NCBI GenBank assembly: GCA_035294305.1
Contig: DATGLD010000038.1
Coordinates: 18,885-82,884 of the forward strand
Reading direction: 5' to 3'
DNA from: DASRBN01 sp035294305
GTDB lineage: Bacteria; Chloroflexota; Ktedonobacteria; Ktedonobacterales; Ktedonobacteraceae
Length of the DNA: 64,000 nucleotides
Under the pieces are notes generated by a model that was not told the origin of the DNA, made no database searches, and worked only from the letters and a program-made list of their open reading frames with translations. Below, piece after piece: positions 24,335-33,836 of the stretch (positions within the stretch are counted from its first letter, which is position 1; the number at the start of each line of letters is the position of its first letter). Made by a program: the position numbers and the translations under genes.

Positions 24335-25890
24335 TGTGTCATCTTTGGCAAATCGTACACGTCCTCGAACCTGGTTGTCAGATAGCGCACGAAGTAGTCG
24401 GGGTTGGGTGGCTCGCCCGTGACGCGTGCGATGAGTTCATCGGGCTGGTAGATGGCGCCGAAGATATACATCTTCTCGCGCAGCCAGTTCAGGATGAAAG
24501 ACGTATCTCCGCTTGCCAGTCGCTCATCGAAGTTCGGAAATGCCCTGTGCAACGCGTAGAAAATCTGCGCGGCGTAGAGGTTGCCGAGCGTATAGGTTGG
24601 GAAGTAGCCGAAGCCTGAGGACCAGTGAATGTCCTGAAGAACGCCTTCGGCATCATTGGCAGGCTCAATTCCCAGGTACTCGCGGTATTTTGCGTTCCAT
24701 AAACCCGGCAGCGATTCAACAGCGACATCGCCGTTGACAAGCGCCTTCTCCAATTCAAAGCGCACGAGGATGTGCAGATTGTAGGTCACCTCGTCGGCCT
24801 CGATGCGAATCAGGCTGGGCTGCACTTTGTTGAGGGCACGCACGAACGTGGAGACATCCACGTTGGCGAAATGTTGTGGGAATGACTCGCGTACGGCGCC
24901 ATATTGGCCCTGCCAGAACGGTAGGGAGCGGCCGATGGGATTTTCCCAGAGCCGCGATTGCGACTCGTGCGCTCCCATGGATGCGCCGCCTGCCACAGGG
25001 GTGCGTGCCAGCGTTTGTGCTGACCCTTGCTCGTATAAAGCGTGACCGCCCTCATGAATCGCAGCCATTACTGCTGCCTGAATGAAGTGCTTATCGGGAT
25101 GAATCGTGAGGCGCACATCGAAAGGACTGCCAAAGCTGGTAGTGAAAGGATGAGGCGATTCGGCGATACCCCCAAACGAGAAGTCATAGGCCATGTTGCG
25201 CAGGAGCGTTTTGCTCAAAACCACCTGCTCCTCAAGCGAGAAATCGCCCGTAAGGCAGGAATCGTCCACCGTGTGACCACTTTGCTGAATGCGGCGCAGC
25301 ATAGTCAGGCTAACCTCGCGGATGGGCGCGAAAAGCCGATCAAGTTTGCTGGCCGTCATGCCGGGTTCGAATTGATCCAGCAGGGCATCGTAGCGCGTCT
25401 CTTCGTAGCCAAGGTGGTCCGCGATCTCACGCTGCAAGATGATGGTACGATTCAACCAGGGGGCGAAGCTGGCAAAATCTTTGTTCTCGCGTGCGCGCCG
25501 CCAGGATTCAAAGCTCGCCGCCTGCACACGGGCCATCTCCTCGACCAGTTTGCGCGGCAGCTTCGTAGCCCGCTCGTAAGAGCGCCGTGTCTCGCGTACT
25601 AAGCCCCTATCGGCATCGGTAAACGAATCCTGTTTGACGACCTCATTGAGCTCTTGCAATAATTGTCCCAGCCTGGGTGTCGTCCAGCGTTCGTGCAGTA
25701 CTCCTTGCAGCGTGGCCATCTGGTCGCCGCGCATTTCTCCGGCGCCAGCTGGCATGGAAGTGTTCTGATCCCATTCCGCCAGGGCGCCAAGGGCGTTGAG
25801 GTCGGAAATTTCGTGCACACAATCGAGTAATTCCTGGATGCGGGCATCCTGGCGTGTAAAGTCGGGCACTATCGTGTCTTGTTTCAACAT
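24331..25890 (-). CDS. Carboxypeptidase, peptidase family M32
   Basis: A 519-residue, all-helical zinc carboxypeptidase. The HExxH motif is in MAAIHEGGHALYEQG, followed about 30 residues later by HESQSRLWEN, which supplies the third-ligand region typical of M32 (Thermus TaqCP and Pyrococcus enzymes). The family signature IRIEADEVTYNLHILVRFELE is also present. It removes C-terminal residues from peptides in the cytoplasm. It lies 10 bp downstream of the M17 aminopeptidase gene, so both form a peptide-degradation operon. The AGGA upstream of its ATG overlaps the end of that gene. Confidence 0.93.
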   Translation of the reverse strand: MLKQDTIVPDFTRQDARIQELLDCVHEISDLNALGALAEWDQNTSMPAGAGEMRGDQMATLQGVLHERWTTPRLGQLLQELNEVVKQDSFTDADRGLVRETRRSYERATKLPRKLVEEMARVQAASFESWRRARENKDFASFAPWLNRTIILQREIADHLGYEETRYDALLDQFEPGMTASKLDRLFAPIREVSLTMLRRIQQSGHTVDDSCLTGDFSLEEQVVLSKTLLRNMAYDFSFGGIAESPHPFTTSFGSPFDVRLTIHPDKHFIQAAVMAAIHEGGHALYEQGSAQTLARTPVAGGASMGAHESQSRLWENPIGRSLPFWQGQYGAVRESFPQHFANVDVSTFVRALNKVQPSLIRIEADEVTYNLHILVRFELEKALVNGDVAVESLPGLWNAKYREYLGIEPANDAEGVLQDIHWSSGFGYFPTYTLGNLYAAQIFYALHRAFPNFDERLASGDTSFILNWLREKMYIFGAIYQPDELIARVTGEPPNPDYFVRYLTTRFEDVYDLPKMTQ

Positions 25891-25900
25891 ACGCAGATAA

Positions 25901-27424
25901 TCATCCTTTCATTAGTTCTTCTGCTCTCCGCAGTACGAGTTCTGCCAGAGTGCGCGTGGCGAATCCGGTGGCGCCTCTCTCCTGGTAGGGCTTTTTCACA
26001 TCGATAAAATCGGTTCCGGCGATATCCAGGTGCGCCCATTGCGCGTCATCCACGAACTGCTCCAGGATTTTGGCGGCCTTGCACGCGGATGCCGGTCTGC
26101 CCCCAGTCTGCCTGACGTCGGCGATATCGCTGAGAATCTCTTCTTCGTAGTCGTCGTCGAGCGGCATGGGCCAGAATTTTTCACCGACGGCCCTTCCCGC
26201 GTCAATAATCTCGTTACAGAGTTCCGAGTCGTTGCAGAATATGCCAGACATAGTCGTGCCGAGGGCAATGACAATCGCTCCGGTCAGCGTAGCAACATCA
26301 ATGATGGGGGATAGTCCCTCTTTCACGGCATATGAAATGGCATCGGCCAGTACCAGCCTGCCCTCTGCGTCGGTATTTAGAATCTCGACCGTTTTTCCGT
26401 TCATGATACGAATGATATCGCCAGGCCGGTAAGCGGAGCCGCCGGGCATGTTCTCGGTGGTCGATACCAACGCGGTCACATTGATGGGCGGTTTCAGGGT
26501 GGCGATGATTTGCATGGCGGCGATGACTGCTGCTGCCCCCGCCATGTCGCCTTTCATCTCGTGCATGCGTTCGGCAGGTTTGATAGAGATGCCGCCCGAA
26601 TCGAAAGTGATGCCCTTGCCGGCCAGGGCCATGCCCTTAGGGTTGCCAGGATCGCCCTTGTAGCGCAGGATAATGAATTTTGGCGGTTCCACGCTGCCTT
26701 GCGAGACCGCCAACAGGCCACCCATGCCGAGCTCTTGCATTTGTGGCCGGTCGAGTACCTGGTATTCCAGCCCGAATTGCCTGGCCATCGCCGTGGCGCG
26801 ATTTGCCAGTTCGCCGGGAGTAAGCACATTGGGCGGCTCGTTGACGAGATCACGCGCGAAATTTGTGGCCTCGGCAAAGACCATGCCGCGATGCAACGCC
26901 GCTTTCAGCTTACTATCGTTCGCGTCCGTGGTTAAGATCTGAATCTGGCTTACTTCGCGCCCGTTGCTGTTCTCTTTCGCGCGCAAATATTTCCTGAATG
27001 TATACAGCCCGGTCAATGCCCCCTCGATTTCGGCCTGGACGAGTTGCTCACTCTCGTCCCAGTCCAGCGCCAGGACTATCGAATGGGCGCCGGTATTTTG
27101 CAGGTGGCGGGCGGCGGTCGCGCTGGCCCTGCGTAATCCCTGCGGGCTTATCTTGCTCTTTGCTCCCAGGCCTACGAGCAGGACGCGTTTCGCGGCCAAT
27201 TTGCCCATGCTGTGAATGGTCGTCAATTCTCCCAGCGCGCCCTTGAACTCTCCGGCGGCATACATTTCGGATATCAGGCCTCCCAGTATATGATCGACCC
27301 TGGTAGCCGTTTTCGATAAAGCGATAGCGCTCTCTTGTCGCTCTTCTTTCTGGGCAGCGACACTGACGACGAGCGCGTCGCATGCGATATCTTGCACATT
27401 TGAAGCTAGTAAACGAATATCCAT
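25901..27424 (-). CDS. pepA: Leucyl aminopeptidase, peptidase family M17
   Basis: A 507-residue cytosolic aminopeptidase with the M17 signature NTDAEGRLVLADAISYA and the metal-binding GKGITFDSGGISIKP segment; EMKGDMAGAAAVIAAM and ATLTGAIVIALG are also conserved. The N-terminal third is the usual regulatory or DNA-binding-like domain. The enzyme uses two metal ions and works as a hexamer (family knowledge). It is first in a two-gene operon with the M32 carboxypeptidase, so peptides are attacked from both ends. No clear Shine-Dalgarno precedes the ATG. Confidence 0.93.
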   Translation of the reverse strand: MDIRLLASNVQDIACDALVVSVAAQKEERQESAIALSKTATRVDHILGGLISEMYAAGEFKGALGELTTIHSMGKLAAKRVLLVGLGAKSKISPQGLRRASATAARHLQNTGAHSIVLALDWDESEQLVQAEIEGALTGLYTFRKYLRAKENSNGREVSQIQILTTDANDSKLKAALHRGMVFAEATNFARDLVNEPPNVLTPGELANRATAMARQFGLEYQVLDRPQMQELGMGGLLAVSQGSVEPPKFIILRYKGDPGNPKGMALAGKGITFDSGGISIKPAERMHEMKGDMAGAAAVIAAMQIIATLKPPINVTALVSTTENMPGGSAYRPGDIIRIMNGKTVEILNTDAEGRLVLADAISYAVKEGLSPIIDVATLTGAIVIALGTTMSGIFCNDSELCNEIIDAGRAVGEKFWPMPLDDDYEEEILSDIADVRQTGGRPASACKAAKILEQFVDDAQWAHLDIAGTDFIDVKKPYQERGATGFATRTLAELVLRRAEELMKG

Positions 27425-27747
27425 AGAGTAAAAATCTGCTTTCTAGGGAATCGATACTCCAAAAGAGATAGACCGGTCGCTAAAGGACCGGTCAGAGGAG
27501 ATCGGCAAATTGTAACGTAATCATAGCAAATTCTAAAGAAATCCGCCACTTTTAGTACGATTCCGCGGGAGAATTGACCAGTTGAGTCAATTGCGGGCAA
27601 CGAGTCGACGCCTGGAGGGGCAGGTCTGGTACCTATGCGCCTCCAGGGGGCAGGACAGGCACGAGGCGCTGTCCCTCCAGGGCACGTTCCTGTTCGCTCG
27701 ACCGGCCAATCGCCCTAACGATTCCGAGCGGTTTTTAGATTTTATTT
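27425..27747. other. 323-bp intergenic region with clustered inverted repeats
   Basis: Two copies of the self-complementary GACCGGTC lie at 27471-27478 and 27486-27493. Further on, CCTGGAGG (27611-27618) is inverted as CCTCCAGG (27640-27647), and a hairpin GGACAG...CTGTCC (27653-27674) shares 21 of 24 bases with one at 31079-31102. It lies between pepA (upstream side) and the receiver gene (downstream side), both on the minus strand. No gene is seen. Confidence 0.55.
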
Positions 27748-28173
27748 CTACCTTTGAGACAATAAGCGGTCTACCACTTCCAGTAGTTGGCGCGGCTTGA
27801 ACGGTTTGGTCAGGTATTCGTTGCAGCCCATGTGTATCGCGGCCTCGTTTTCGTCGTTGAGGGCGTAAGCGGTGACTGCGACAATAGGCACGTGGGCTAA
27901 TGCCGGGCGTGCGCGGATCAACTGCGCGGTACGGTAGCCGTCCAGTACTGGCATCGAGAGATCGGTGAGGATGAGATCGACGCGTTCGTGATCGAGGATA
28001 TCCAGCGCTTCCTTGCCGTTCGAGGCGGAGATGCAGCGGTAGCCACGTGTGGATAAAACCCGCTCGATCAAAATGCGGTTAGAAACTTCGTTTTCGACGA
28101 TCAGAATCGCCGCTTGCCATCCGTTGGGCATTGGCCCGGATGAATTTGTGCCTGAAGGTGTTGCTCTGTTCAT
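27748..28173 (-). CDS. Single-domain response regulator (receiver only)
   Basis: A 141-residue protein with one CheY-like receiver after a ~20-residue Ser/Pro/Gly-rich leader. The acidic pocket is in ILIVENEVSN (E and N at the usual acidic positions), the phosphorylated Asp in VDLILTDLSMPVLDGYR, the Thr in VAVTAYA and the Lys in YLTKPFKP. There is no output domain, so it works by protein contact or as a phosphate relay. It is 39 bp downstream of a histidine kinase gene and is almost certainly its partner. An N in place of the second acidic residue may change metal binding. Confidence 0.88.
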   Translation of the reverse strand: MNRATPSGTNSSGPMPNGWQAAILIVENEVSNRILIERVLSTRGYRCISASNGKEALDILDHERVDLILTDLSMPVLDGYRTAQLIRARPALAHVPIVAVTAYALNDENEAAIHMGCNEYLTKPFKPRQLLEVVDRLLSQR

Positions 28174-28211
28174 ATGCTCTGGCCCTTTTGTTTACAGTGA
28201 AAATTACGCCC

Positions 28212-30752
28212 CTACGGTGATCTCCTCATTATGTTAGCAGGGGAGGGAGCGATGGGCAGTGAGAACGAGAATGTGGAGCCCTGTCCAACAGTACTCTCTA
28301 CAGCGACTTCCCCGCCCTGTAACTCAATTAATTTACGCGCGATCGTCAGACCCAATCCCGTGCCTCCAAAGCGGCGTGTGGTGCTGCCATCGGCCTGGCG
28401 AAATGCTTCAAAAATATAGTCCAGCGCTGCCGGTGAGATGCCGATGCCGGTATCATGCACCGAGACGCGCAGCATATCATAGCGCTCAAGCTGTGTGCAG
28501 CGAATGGTTACGCCGCCTTTTTCGGTGAACTTGAGGGCGTTTGAAACCATGTTAATTACTATCTGGCGCAAGCGATAACTATCCGCCAGTGCCAGCGGCA
28601 AGCCATCATCGGCCTCCAGCGTCAGATATAAGCCCTTATTATTTGCCATCGGCTTCAGTTGATTCACTACCTCGGCCAGATTTGACGCGAGCGTTAGCGG
28701 CTCGACCTTGACCTCCAGGCGGTCGGCTTCGATCTTGGAAAGATCAAGCATATCGTCTACCAGGTGAGAGAGGTCTTCGGCACGACGCACTATGAACTGG
28801 ATGTGCTCCTCCTGCTCCGCCGTCAGCTCGCCGTCAACAAATCCCTCTAATATTAACGCGCCGTAGCTGATAATACTATGCAATGGGGTACGTAATTCGT
28901 GCGTGACGGTGGCAAGGAATTGAGATTTGAGGTTGTTCACACGCTCGAGGGCGGCGTTTTTGTCTTTGACCTCGACGAAAAGGAGCGTATTTTGGATAGC
29001 CATGGCTACCTGGATTGCGGCTGTGCTGAGGAGAAACGTGTCGCTGCCGGTGACCTCGCGGGGTGTGTTACCATACAGGATAATACTACCTATGGGCTGC
29101 TCCTGCAGCACAAGGGGCACAGCAATCACCGAACGATAGCCTGCCTCTAACGCCATACGCGCCCATGCCTCGCCCTGCTCTTGATAAATACGTACAATGT
29201 CCTCGGCGTAGGTGATCTTCTGCTTCTGCATCGCCATGCGCGCCAGTATCATATCGAGATCACGCAGGGCCGGGCGCGGGATGCGAGGGCGGCGCAACCC
29301 GTATGGTTCTGGCTGGGAGGTAAGCTTGTGGGGGCGCATGGCGCGGCGTTTGTCGCTGGAAGAAGGAACAGGCCGCGGCGATGCTGACGGCATGGCGATC
29401 ATCTTCGTGGTCGCAGCCATGGTGATATCACCATCCGGGTCGGTATGCACCGTCACGGCACCGTACTGCTGTGTGAGGTTGGTGAAAGGCATATGCCCAT
29501 TTGAGTGGTTGTCCGACCAGTGCGCCACTGCCCACGGAGAAAGCATCTCGCGCCCATAGAGGAGCAAGGAAACGTTGTTGGCCCGCATGATGGTACCCAG
29601 GCGCGATACAACCTCTCCAAGCAGGTGATCCAGGTTCAGCGTGGAGATCAGCACATCGCTCATCTTGAGTAAATCGCTCATCTGCTTCGTAATCACGCTG
29701 CTTTCGGTTTCCCGTGTTTGCAGTGACTCGGAAAGCAGATTAAATGAACGCGCCAGCATACCTAATTCATCGATGGTAGAGGCGGGAACCGCTGTCCTGC
29801 CATGATCCTCGACCAGAGCCGATACCCGCGCCTGGAGCCGGCGAATAGGGCGGATGAAAAATGTACGCGCTACGTACATGTATACCGCTACGCCCAGCGA
29901 AATGTAAAAGATGCCTGTCCCCAGCAGGATTTCGAGGGCTTTTTCGGGATGCTCACTGATGCTGTAGAGCGGTTCAACGTCTACTATATCCAATGAAGGC
30001 GAACCTTTGACCTGATTGGTTAGTTGTACCTCAGCAGAAAGTGTGAGGTAATGCTGCCCCGCATCGATGATATTAACCGTATTGGGTTTGCACAGCTCCC
30101 CTTTTGATGCATCATTGTTCAGAGCAATACCATACAGGTTGGAGCCCAGGATGTCTTGCGATTGACAAAGCACGACGTTCCAGCCTGTAGAGCGGACAAG
30201 GTCACTGGCAAGATTGTCATCGATAGCCTGTATTCCTACCAATACCCCAATTTGTTCTCCACCTTTATCCTGAACGGGGACGGCATATTCAATAAACCAG
30301 CAATGTCCATCACTAGATGGGCAGTTGCTGGCAGAAATTCGTTGTAAAGCTGATACGGACCTCCCTTTCGCCTGGAGTACTGCCATCGAGTCCGGAAGGG
30401 TGTTTTTGATAAAAGTTTCCTGCTGAACGTCAATGGAAGTACCTTTATCAGAGACAAAGGCGAGGTCTGAAAGAGGGTACCCGAATTTTAAAAAAGTAGA
30501 CTCTAAATAGCTAACGGAGCTAGCAGAAGTGCTGGCATGCTCAGAAAGTGCTTTAGTGATTTCTGAGCTTCGTTTCTGGTAAGAGGCTTCAATTAAAGTG
30601 AGATGATTCCTGGCATCATTATTTGCTGCGTGTTCATAGAATGTCTTCAGTAAAAACCAGGATGTGATGGCGAAAAGCGCCATACATAATAAAAGTGTGA
30701 GCGCAGCGCTTATAATTAATTTTCCGCCCAGAGATCGGACAGTGAATCGCAT
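28212..30752 (-). CDS. Membrane sensor histidine kinase (outside sensor, HAMP, GAF, HisKA, HATPase)
   Basis: The order from the N-terminus is: membrane helix (about 11-34), an outside double-Cache-like sensor of ~240 residues, a second membrane helix (about 275-297), HAMP (FIRPIRRLQARVSALVEDHG), a GAF domain interrupted by a low-complexity insert (TKMIAMPSASPRPVPSSSDK), HisKA with the phosphorylated His in HELRTPLHS (about residue 612), then the ATPase with NMVSNALKF, DTGIGIS and GGTGLGLT. All catalytic boxes are intact. The start at 30752 is chosen for AAGG 6 nt upstream; the longer upstream frame lacks a site. It heads an operon with the lone receiver. Confidence 0.88.
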   Translation of the reverse strand: MRFTVRSLGGKLIISAALTLLLCMALFAITSWFLLKTFYEHAANNDARNHLTLIEASYQKRSSEITKALSEHASTSASSVSYLESTFLKFGYPLSDLAFVSDKGTSIDVQQETFIKNTLPDSMAVLQAKGRSVSALQRISASNCPSSDGHCWFIEYAVPVQDKGGEQIGVLVGIQAIDDNLASDLVRSTGWNVVLCQSQDILGSNLYGIALNNDASKGELCKPNTVNIIDAGQHYLTLSAEVQLTNQVKGSPSLDIVDVEPLYSISEHPEKALEILLGTGIFYISLGVAVYMYVARTFFIRPIRRLQARVSALVEDHGRTAVPASTIDELGMLARSFNLLSESLQTRETESSVITKQMSDLLKMSDVLISTLNLDHLLGEVVSRLGTIMRANNVSLLLYGREMLSPWAVAHWSDNHSNGHMPFTNLTQQYGAVTVHTDPDGDITMAATTKMIAMPSASPRPVPSSSDKRRAMRPHKLTSQPEPYGLRRPRIPRPALRDLDMILARMAMQKQKITYAEDIVRIYQEQGEAWARMALEAGYRSVIAVPLVLQEQPIGSIILYGNTPREVTGSDTFLLSTAAIQVAMAIQNTLLFVEVKDKNAALERVNNLKSQFLATVTHELRTPLHSIISYGALILEGFVDGELTAEQEEHIQFIVRRAEDLSHLVDDMLDLSKIEADRLEVKVEPLTLASNLAEVVNQLKPMANNKGLYLTLEADDGLPLALADSYRLRQIVINMVSNALKFTEKGGVTIRCTQLERYDMLRVSVHDTGIGISPAALDYIFEAFRQADGSTTRRFGGTGLGLTIARKLIELQGGEVAVESTVGQGSTFSFSLPIAPSPANIMRRSP

Positions 30753-31122
30753 TGGAACCTTTCCCATAATGTAAAAGTAAAGGGAGGACGGGGTGCCAGC
30801 TCGTCCTCCCCTTACCACGCGTATGCTAGAAGAATACGCGAGACTCTGAGAGGTGCGCGTGCAAACCCCATGGGGAAAAGGTTGCACGAATATTCAAGTA
30901 AACGCTGCAAGCTTGCTCGTCGAGGTGGAAATGCTTGCTCACGTATACCCCGCCTTCCGTCTCAGGCCTATGTATTATAACGTATAATCACGCAAATTGT
31001 TATCATTTTGGTCATGAATTTTTTCCATCTCAAGAAAATTCGTCAACATTCAACCGGCGTTTCCTGCAATCCCCAGGAGGACAGGGACGAATCGCTGTCC
31101 CTACGGACGTCCGAGGGCCAAT
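30753..31122. other. 370-bp intergenic region, AT-rich with one hairpin
   Basis: It contains the kinase gene's upstream region (a TATAAT on the minus strand at 30974-30979, weak -35) and a hairpin GGACAGGGACGAATCGCTGTCCCT cut here as GGACAGGGACGA (31079-31090) and ATCGCTGTCCCT (31091-31102), which follows the sigma/anti-sigma operon and may terminate it. No gene is seen. Confidence 0.45.
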
Positions 31123-33015
31123 TTAAGGAATTTCAGTCCAGATAATAGGGCCACTTGCGCCCTCCTTATCCAGTTGCTGTAAAGCATTGTGCTGGGTGTC
31201 TACCAGGTAGATGCCCGGCTGCTCATCGCTCAGCGCTACGACGAGCTGGTGTGTTGAGTTGGCAGACCAGGTGAAGGCCGAGGCAGAACCGCGTAGTTTC
31301 AAGTACCGGGCCTGGTTGCCGGCCTGGAGATTGACGATGCCTATGCCGGTACCGGTGTTGTAGGCCAACTGCTGGCTATCGACCGACCAGGCAGGGGTAG
31401 GATTATCAGCGACGCTCTGGGCAATAAGTGAATCGAAGCCAGTTGCGACGTTGATGATATGCAGTACGCCAACGCCGGCGTTCAGCGCGTCCAGATAGTC
31501 GATATACCTACCATCGGGCGACCATTGAGGATCGCTGACCTGTTTCCCGCCGGTCAGTAGTATCATTCCAGAGCCGGGTGTGATGTCGATGCGCCACAGG
31601 CCTATGGCTCTCCCAGCAGTGGAAGTGACGACGAGCCAGCTTCCAACACCGCCGTGACCATTGCGGCTATAGATGGCCTGCGCGAAGTCGCCTGACAACA
31701 ACAGGGCAGGCTGCGGTGATTCGCCCGCTCCTACCTGACGTTCCCAGAGGCTATGGATGTGACCTATCCCACCAACGCTCCAGGTGATGATGGGTGTATT
31801 GATGTCCGGTGACCAATCCAGAGTGAGTACTGAATCGCTAGAATTGCTCCTGGCTGCCGCGTTGCCGGTTATGGTGAGTAATCCATGATTCTGTGTATTG
31901 TAGTCAAGAATGCTGGTGGTTCCCGCGTTGATTACTTCAAAGGCCAGGCGCACGCCATCGGGTGACCAGACGGGATGTACAGCGCTTCCTTTTACAGGAA
32001 AGGGCACCATCTGAACGGTGCCGGTTTGCGTGGAGTAGATATAGAGATTTGTCTGACCGCTGCCGGTGGGGTCGGCGACAAATGCCAGCATGCTGTTGTC
32101 CACGGACCATGCCAGGCTGTTCAGGATGTTCATGCCGGTTGTCGTATCCCACATCGATGCAGGCGATACGCCGGCTTTGAATAATGGCAGGGGAATGATT
32201 GTATCCTGTTGCCCATCGCTGCGTATAGCGTGAAGGCGGGCCTGTTGCAGATCAACATAGGCGAGCATGTCTCCGGCGGAGCGACCTGGCAATGGGGGAC
32301 TGACGGTCCATCCTGTTGCGACGGTGACGTTAGCGGGAGTCAGGCGGTCAATCTGCGTGCTGCTGCTGTCGGCAAGCGCGCTCCATAGCGTTCCATTGCG
32401 CAGGAAGACGAAGCGCATGCCGGCTGAGAGCGGGACGCCTGGCTGCTGGAACGCAGCTGGCGGAGTAATGGCGCCGTTACTGGTTGTAGATGGCTGCTGG
32501 AACCGGAGATTGTAGCCTAAGAAGCCACCGATGCCGGTTACGATGAGCAGGATAGCAGCGACAGCTATGGCCACCAGGCTCCACGTCCCTGGCCTGCGGG
32601 AGCGGCGCGCGGCTAGATGCGCCTGTCCTGGAGACTGCCTGACAGCAGGACTGGGTATGGTGCTGCGCCCCCCGGGAAGAGCTACTAAATGTGGTCGACC
32701 TGTCACATTGCGGCGAACATGGCTTGCTGGAAGGTTGGGAACGGTCCAATCTTCTTCGGGTGAGCTACCCCTGGCGTCGAAGGTGCCGGTAAGTTCGAGA
32801 TATTCCTGGGAGGAGAAGATACGCTGGCGCAAGGCCGGGTCAGGGCTGACGCGTGGTAGATGTCTGAGTAAGGCATCATTGCGACGAAAGTCGGCAAAGA
32901 TGGTGCTGCAATGCGCGCAGTGGCGCAAATGAGCGGTGACCTCAAGGCGTTCTTCCATGGCGAGCTGGTTGTCAAGGTAAGCGCTGAGCAGTTCCTCGAC
33001 TTGCTCGCAATTCAT
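31123..33015 (-). CDS. Transmembrane anti-sigma factor with outside beta-propeller
   Basis: The N-terminus is a zinc-binding anti-sigma domain (zf-HC2): MNCEQVEELLSAYLDNQL and HLRHCAHC give the C/H-xxx-C-xx-C site. A membrane helix follows at about residues 152-174. The outside ~440 residues form a TolB/WD40-like propeller with repeated Trp-Ser-x-Asp units (WSPDGVRLAFEV, WSPDGRYIDYLD, WSVDSQQLAYNT). It should hold the sigma factor at the membrane until the propeller senses a ligand or stress (inference). Its ATG overlaps the TGA of the upstream sigma gene (ATGA), with GGAGGAGG 6 nt before it, so the two are translated together. Confidence 0.85.
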   Translation of the reverse strand: MNCEQVEELLSAYLDNQLAMEERLEVTAHLRHCAHCSTIFADFRRNDALLRHLPRVSPDPALRQRIFSSQEYLELTGTFDARGSSPEEDWTVPNLPASHVRRNVTGRPHLVALPGGRSTIPSPAVRQSPGQAHLAARRSRRPGTWSLVAIAVAAILLIVTGIGGFLGYNLRFQQPSTTSNGAITPPAAFQQPGVPLSAGMRFVFLRNGTLWSALADSSSTQIDRLTPANVTVATGWTVSPPLPGRSAGDMLAYVDLQQARLHAIRSDGQQDTIIPLPLFKAGVSPASMWDTTTGMNILNSLAWSVDNSMLAFVADPTGSGQTNLYIYSTQTGTVQMVPFPVKGSAVHPVWSPDGVRLAFEVINAGTTSILDYNTQNHGLLTITGNAAARSNSSDSVLTLDWSPDINTPIITWSVGGIGHIHSLWERQVGAGESPQPALLLSGDFAQAIYSRNGHGGVGSWLVVTSTAGRAIGLWRIDITPGSGMILLTGGKQVSDPQWSPDGRYIDYLDALNAGVGVLHIINVATGFDSLIAQSVADNPTPAWSVDSQQLAYNTGTGIGIVNLQAGNQARYLKLRGSASAFTWSANSTHQLVVALSDEQPGIYLVDTQHNALQQLDKEGASGPIIWTEIP

Positions 33016-33548
33016 TTTGTGCCTCCTCCATGTTCCAACGCTTTGTAGTGTTCCCTAAAAGACTGTCTTGCTCTAGAAAGATACATTTTGACACCGCTCT
33101 CGGCAATGTTCAAGGCCCTGGCGATCTCGCTATAGGAAAAGCCTTCCTGGGTGTACAGCAGAAGTGCGGCCCGGTATTGCTGAGGCATGCGGCGAAGTGC
33201 CGCGCGTACTAATTCGGTTGTGCCATAAATTTCTTGTGGGTCTGCGCTCTCTACGTCCGCCGGTTCGTGATCAAGGTCTTGCCATGGCAACCAGGCAATC
33301 AATTTACGACGACGCAGCGCGTCATACGCCGTATTTGTTGCGATGCGATACAACCAGGCTGAGAGCTTGAGGTTCGCATCCATTTTTGGCAAAGCCCGGA
33401 ACGCCTTGAGAAAAGTATCCTGGGTCAGATCATCTGCTTGTTCGCGGTCCCCAACCAGGTGATACACATAGTTATAAATAGGTACCTTATATTCGTCGTA
33501 AATCTGGTCAAAGGACCAGGAACTCTCCTTGGTTTCCACCCTGGCCAT
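33012..33548 (-). CDS. ECF-type RNA polymerase sigma factor
   Basis: A 178-residue sigma factor with region 2 (IYNYVYHLVGDREQADDLTQ, then DTFLKAFRALP, WLYRIATNTAYDALRRRK) and region 4 (RMPQQYRAALLLYTQEGFSY, SEIARALNIAESGVKMYLSRAR). The linker is longer and acidic (QDLDHEPADVESADPQE). It redirects RNA polymerase to a small regulon and is held by the anti-sigma factor encoded by the overlapping next gene. AAGGGA lies 9 nt before the ATG. Confidence 0.92.
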   Translation of the reverse strand: MARVETKESSWSFDQIYDEYKVPIYNYVYHLVGDREQADDLTQDTFLKAFRALPKMDANLKLSAWLYRIATNTAYDALRRRKLIAWLPWQDLDHEPADVESADPQEIYGTTELVRAALRRMPQQYRAALLLYTQEGFSYSEIARALNIAESGVKMYLSRARQSFREHYKALEHGGGTK

Positions 33549-33583
33549 GCGCTACAGTCCCTTCGATGGCTAGTGCTAATAAC

Positions 33584-33696
33584 TTGTCCGTTCCATGCAA
33601 GCCATAGCAGGCATCATGCAGAGCCGCGCATAGTCGCTATGCGAGTTCCGGTGGGTGCGGAAGGGCTTTCACCCTTCTGTGTAGTGGAACGGACAA
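33584..33696. repeat. 113-bp inverted-repeat element upstream of the sigma operon
   Basis: TTGTCCGTTCCA (33584-33595) and TGGAACGGACAA (33685-33696) are perfect 12-bp ends. Inside are two further hairpins, GCATAGTCGCTATGC and GAAGGGCTTTCACCCTTC. It lies 36 bp upstream of the sigma-factor start and could be a MITE-like element or a folded leader of the operon. Confidence 0.55.
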
Positions 33697-33836
33697 TCGA
33701 CGCTTTCAGTAACATTAAGATGTTGTTAAAAGAGAACGGTATTTTCGCGCGATTTATTGTTTACAATGGTAGCATATTTGCCCGATTCCGCGAAATCAGT
33801 AACCCTACAGTTAGTACTATTTGGGGGGATGGAGGG

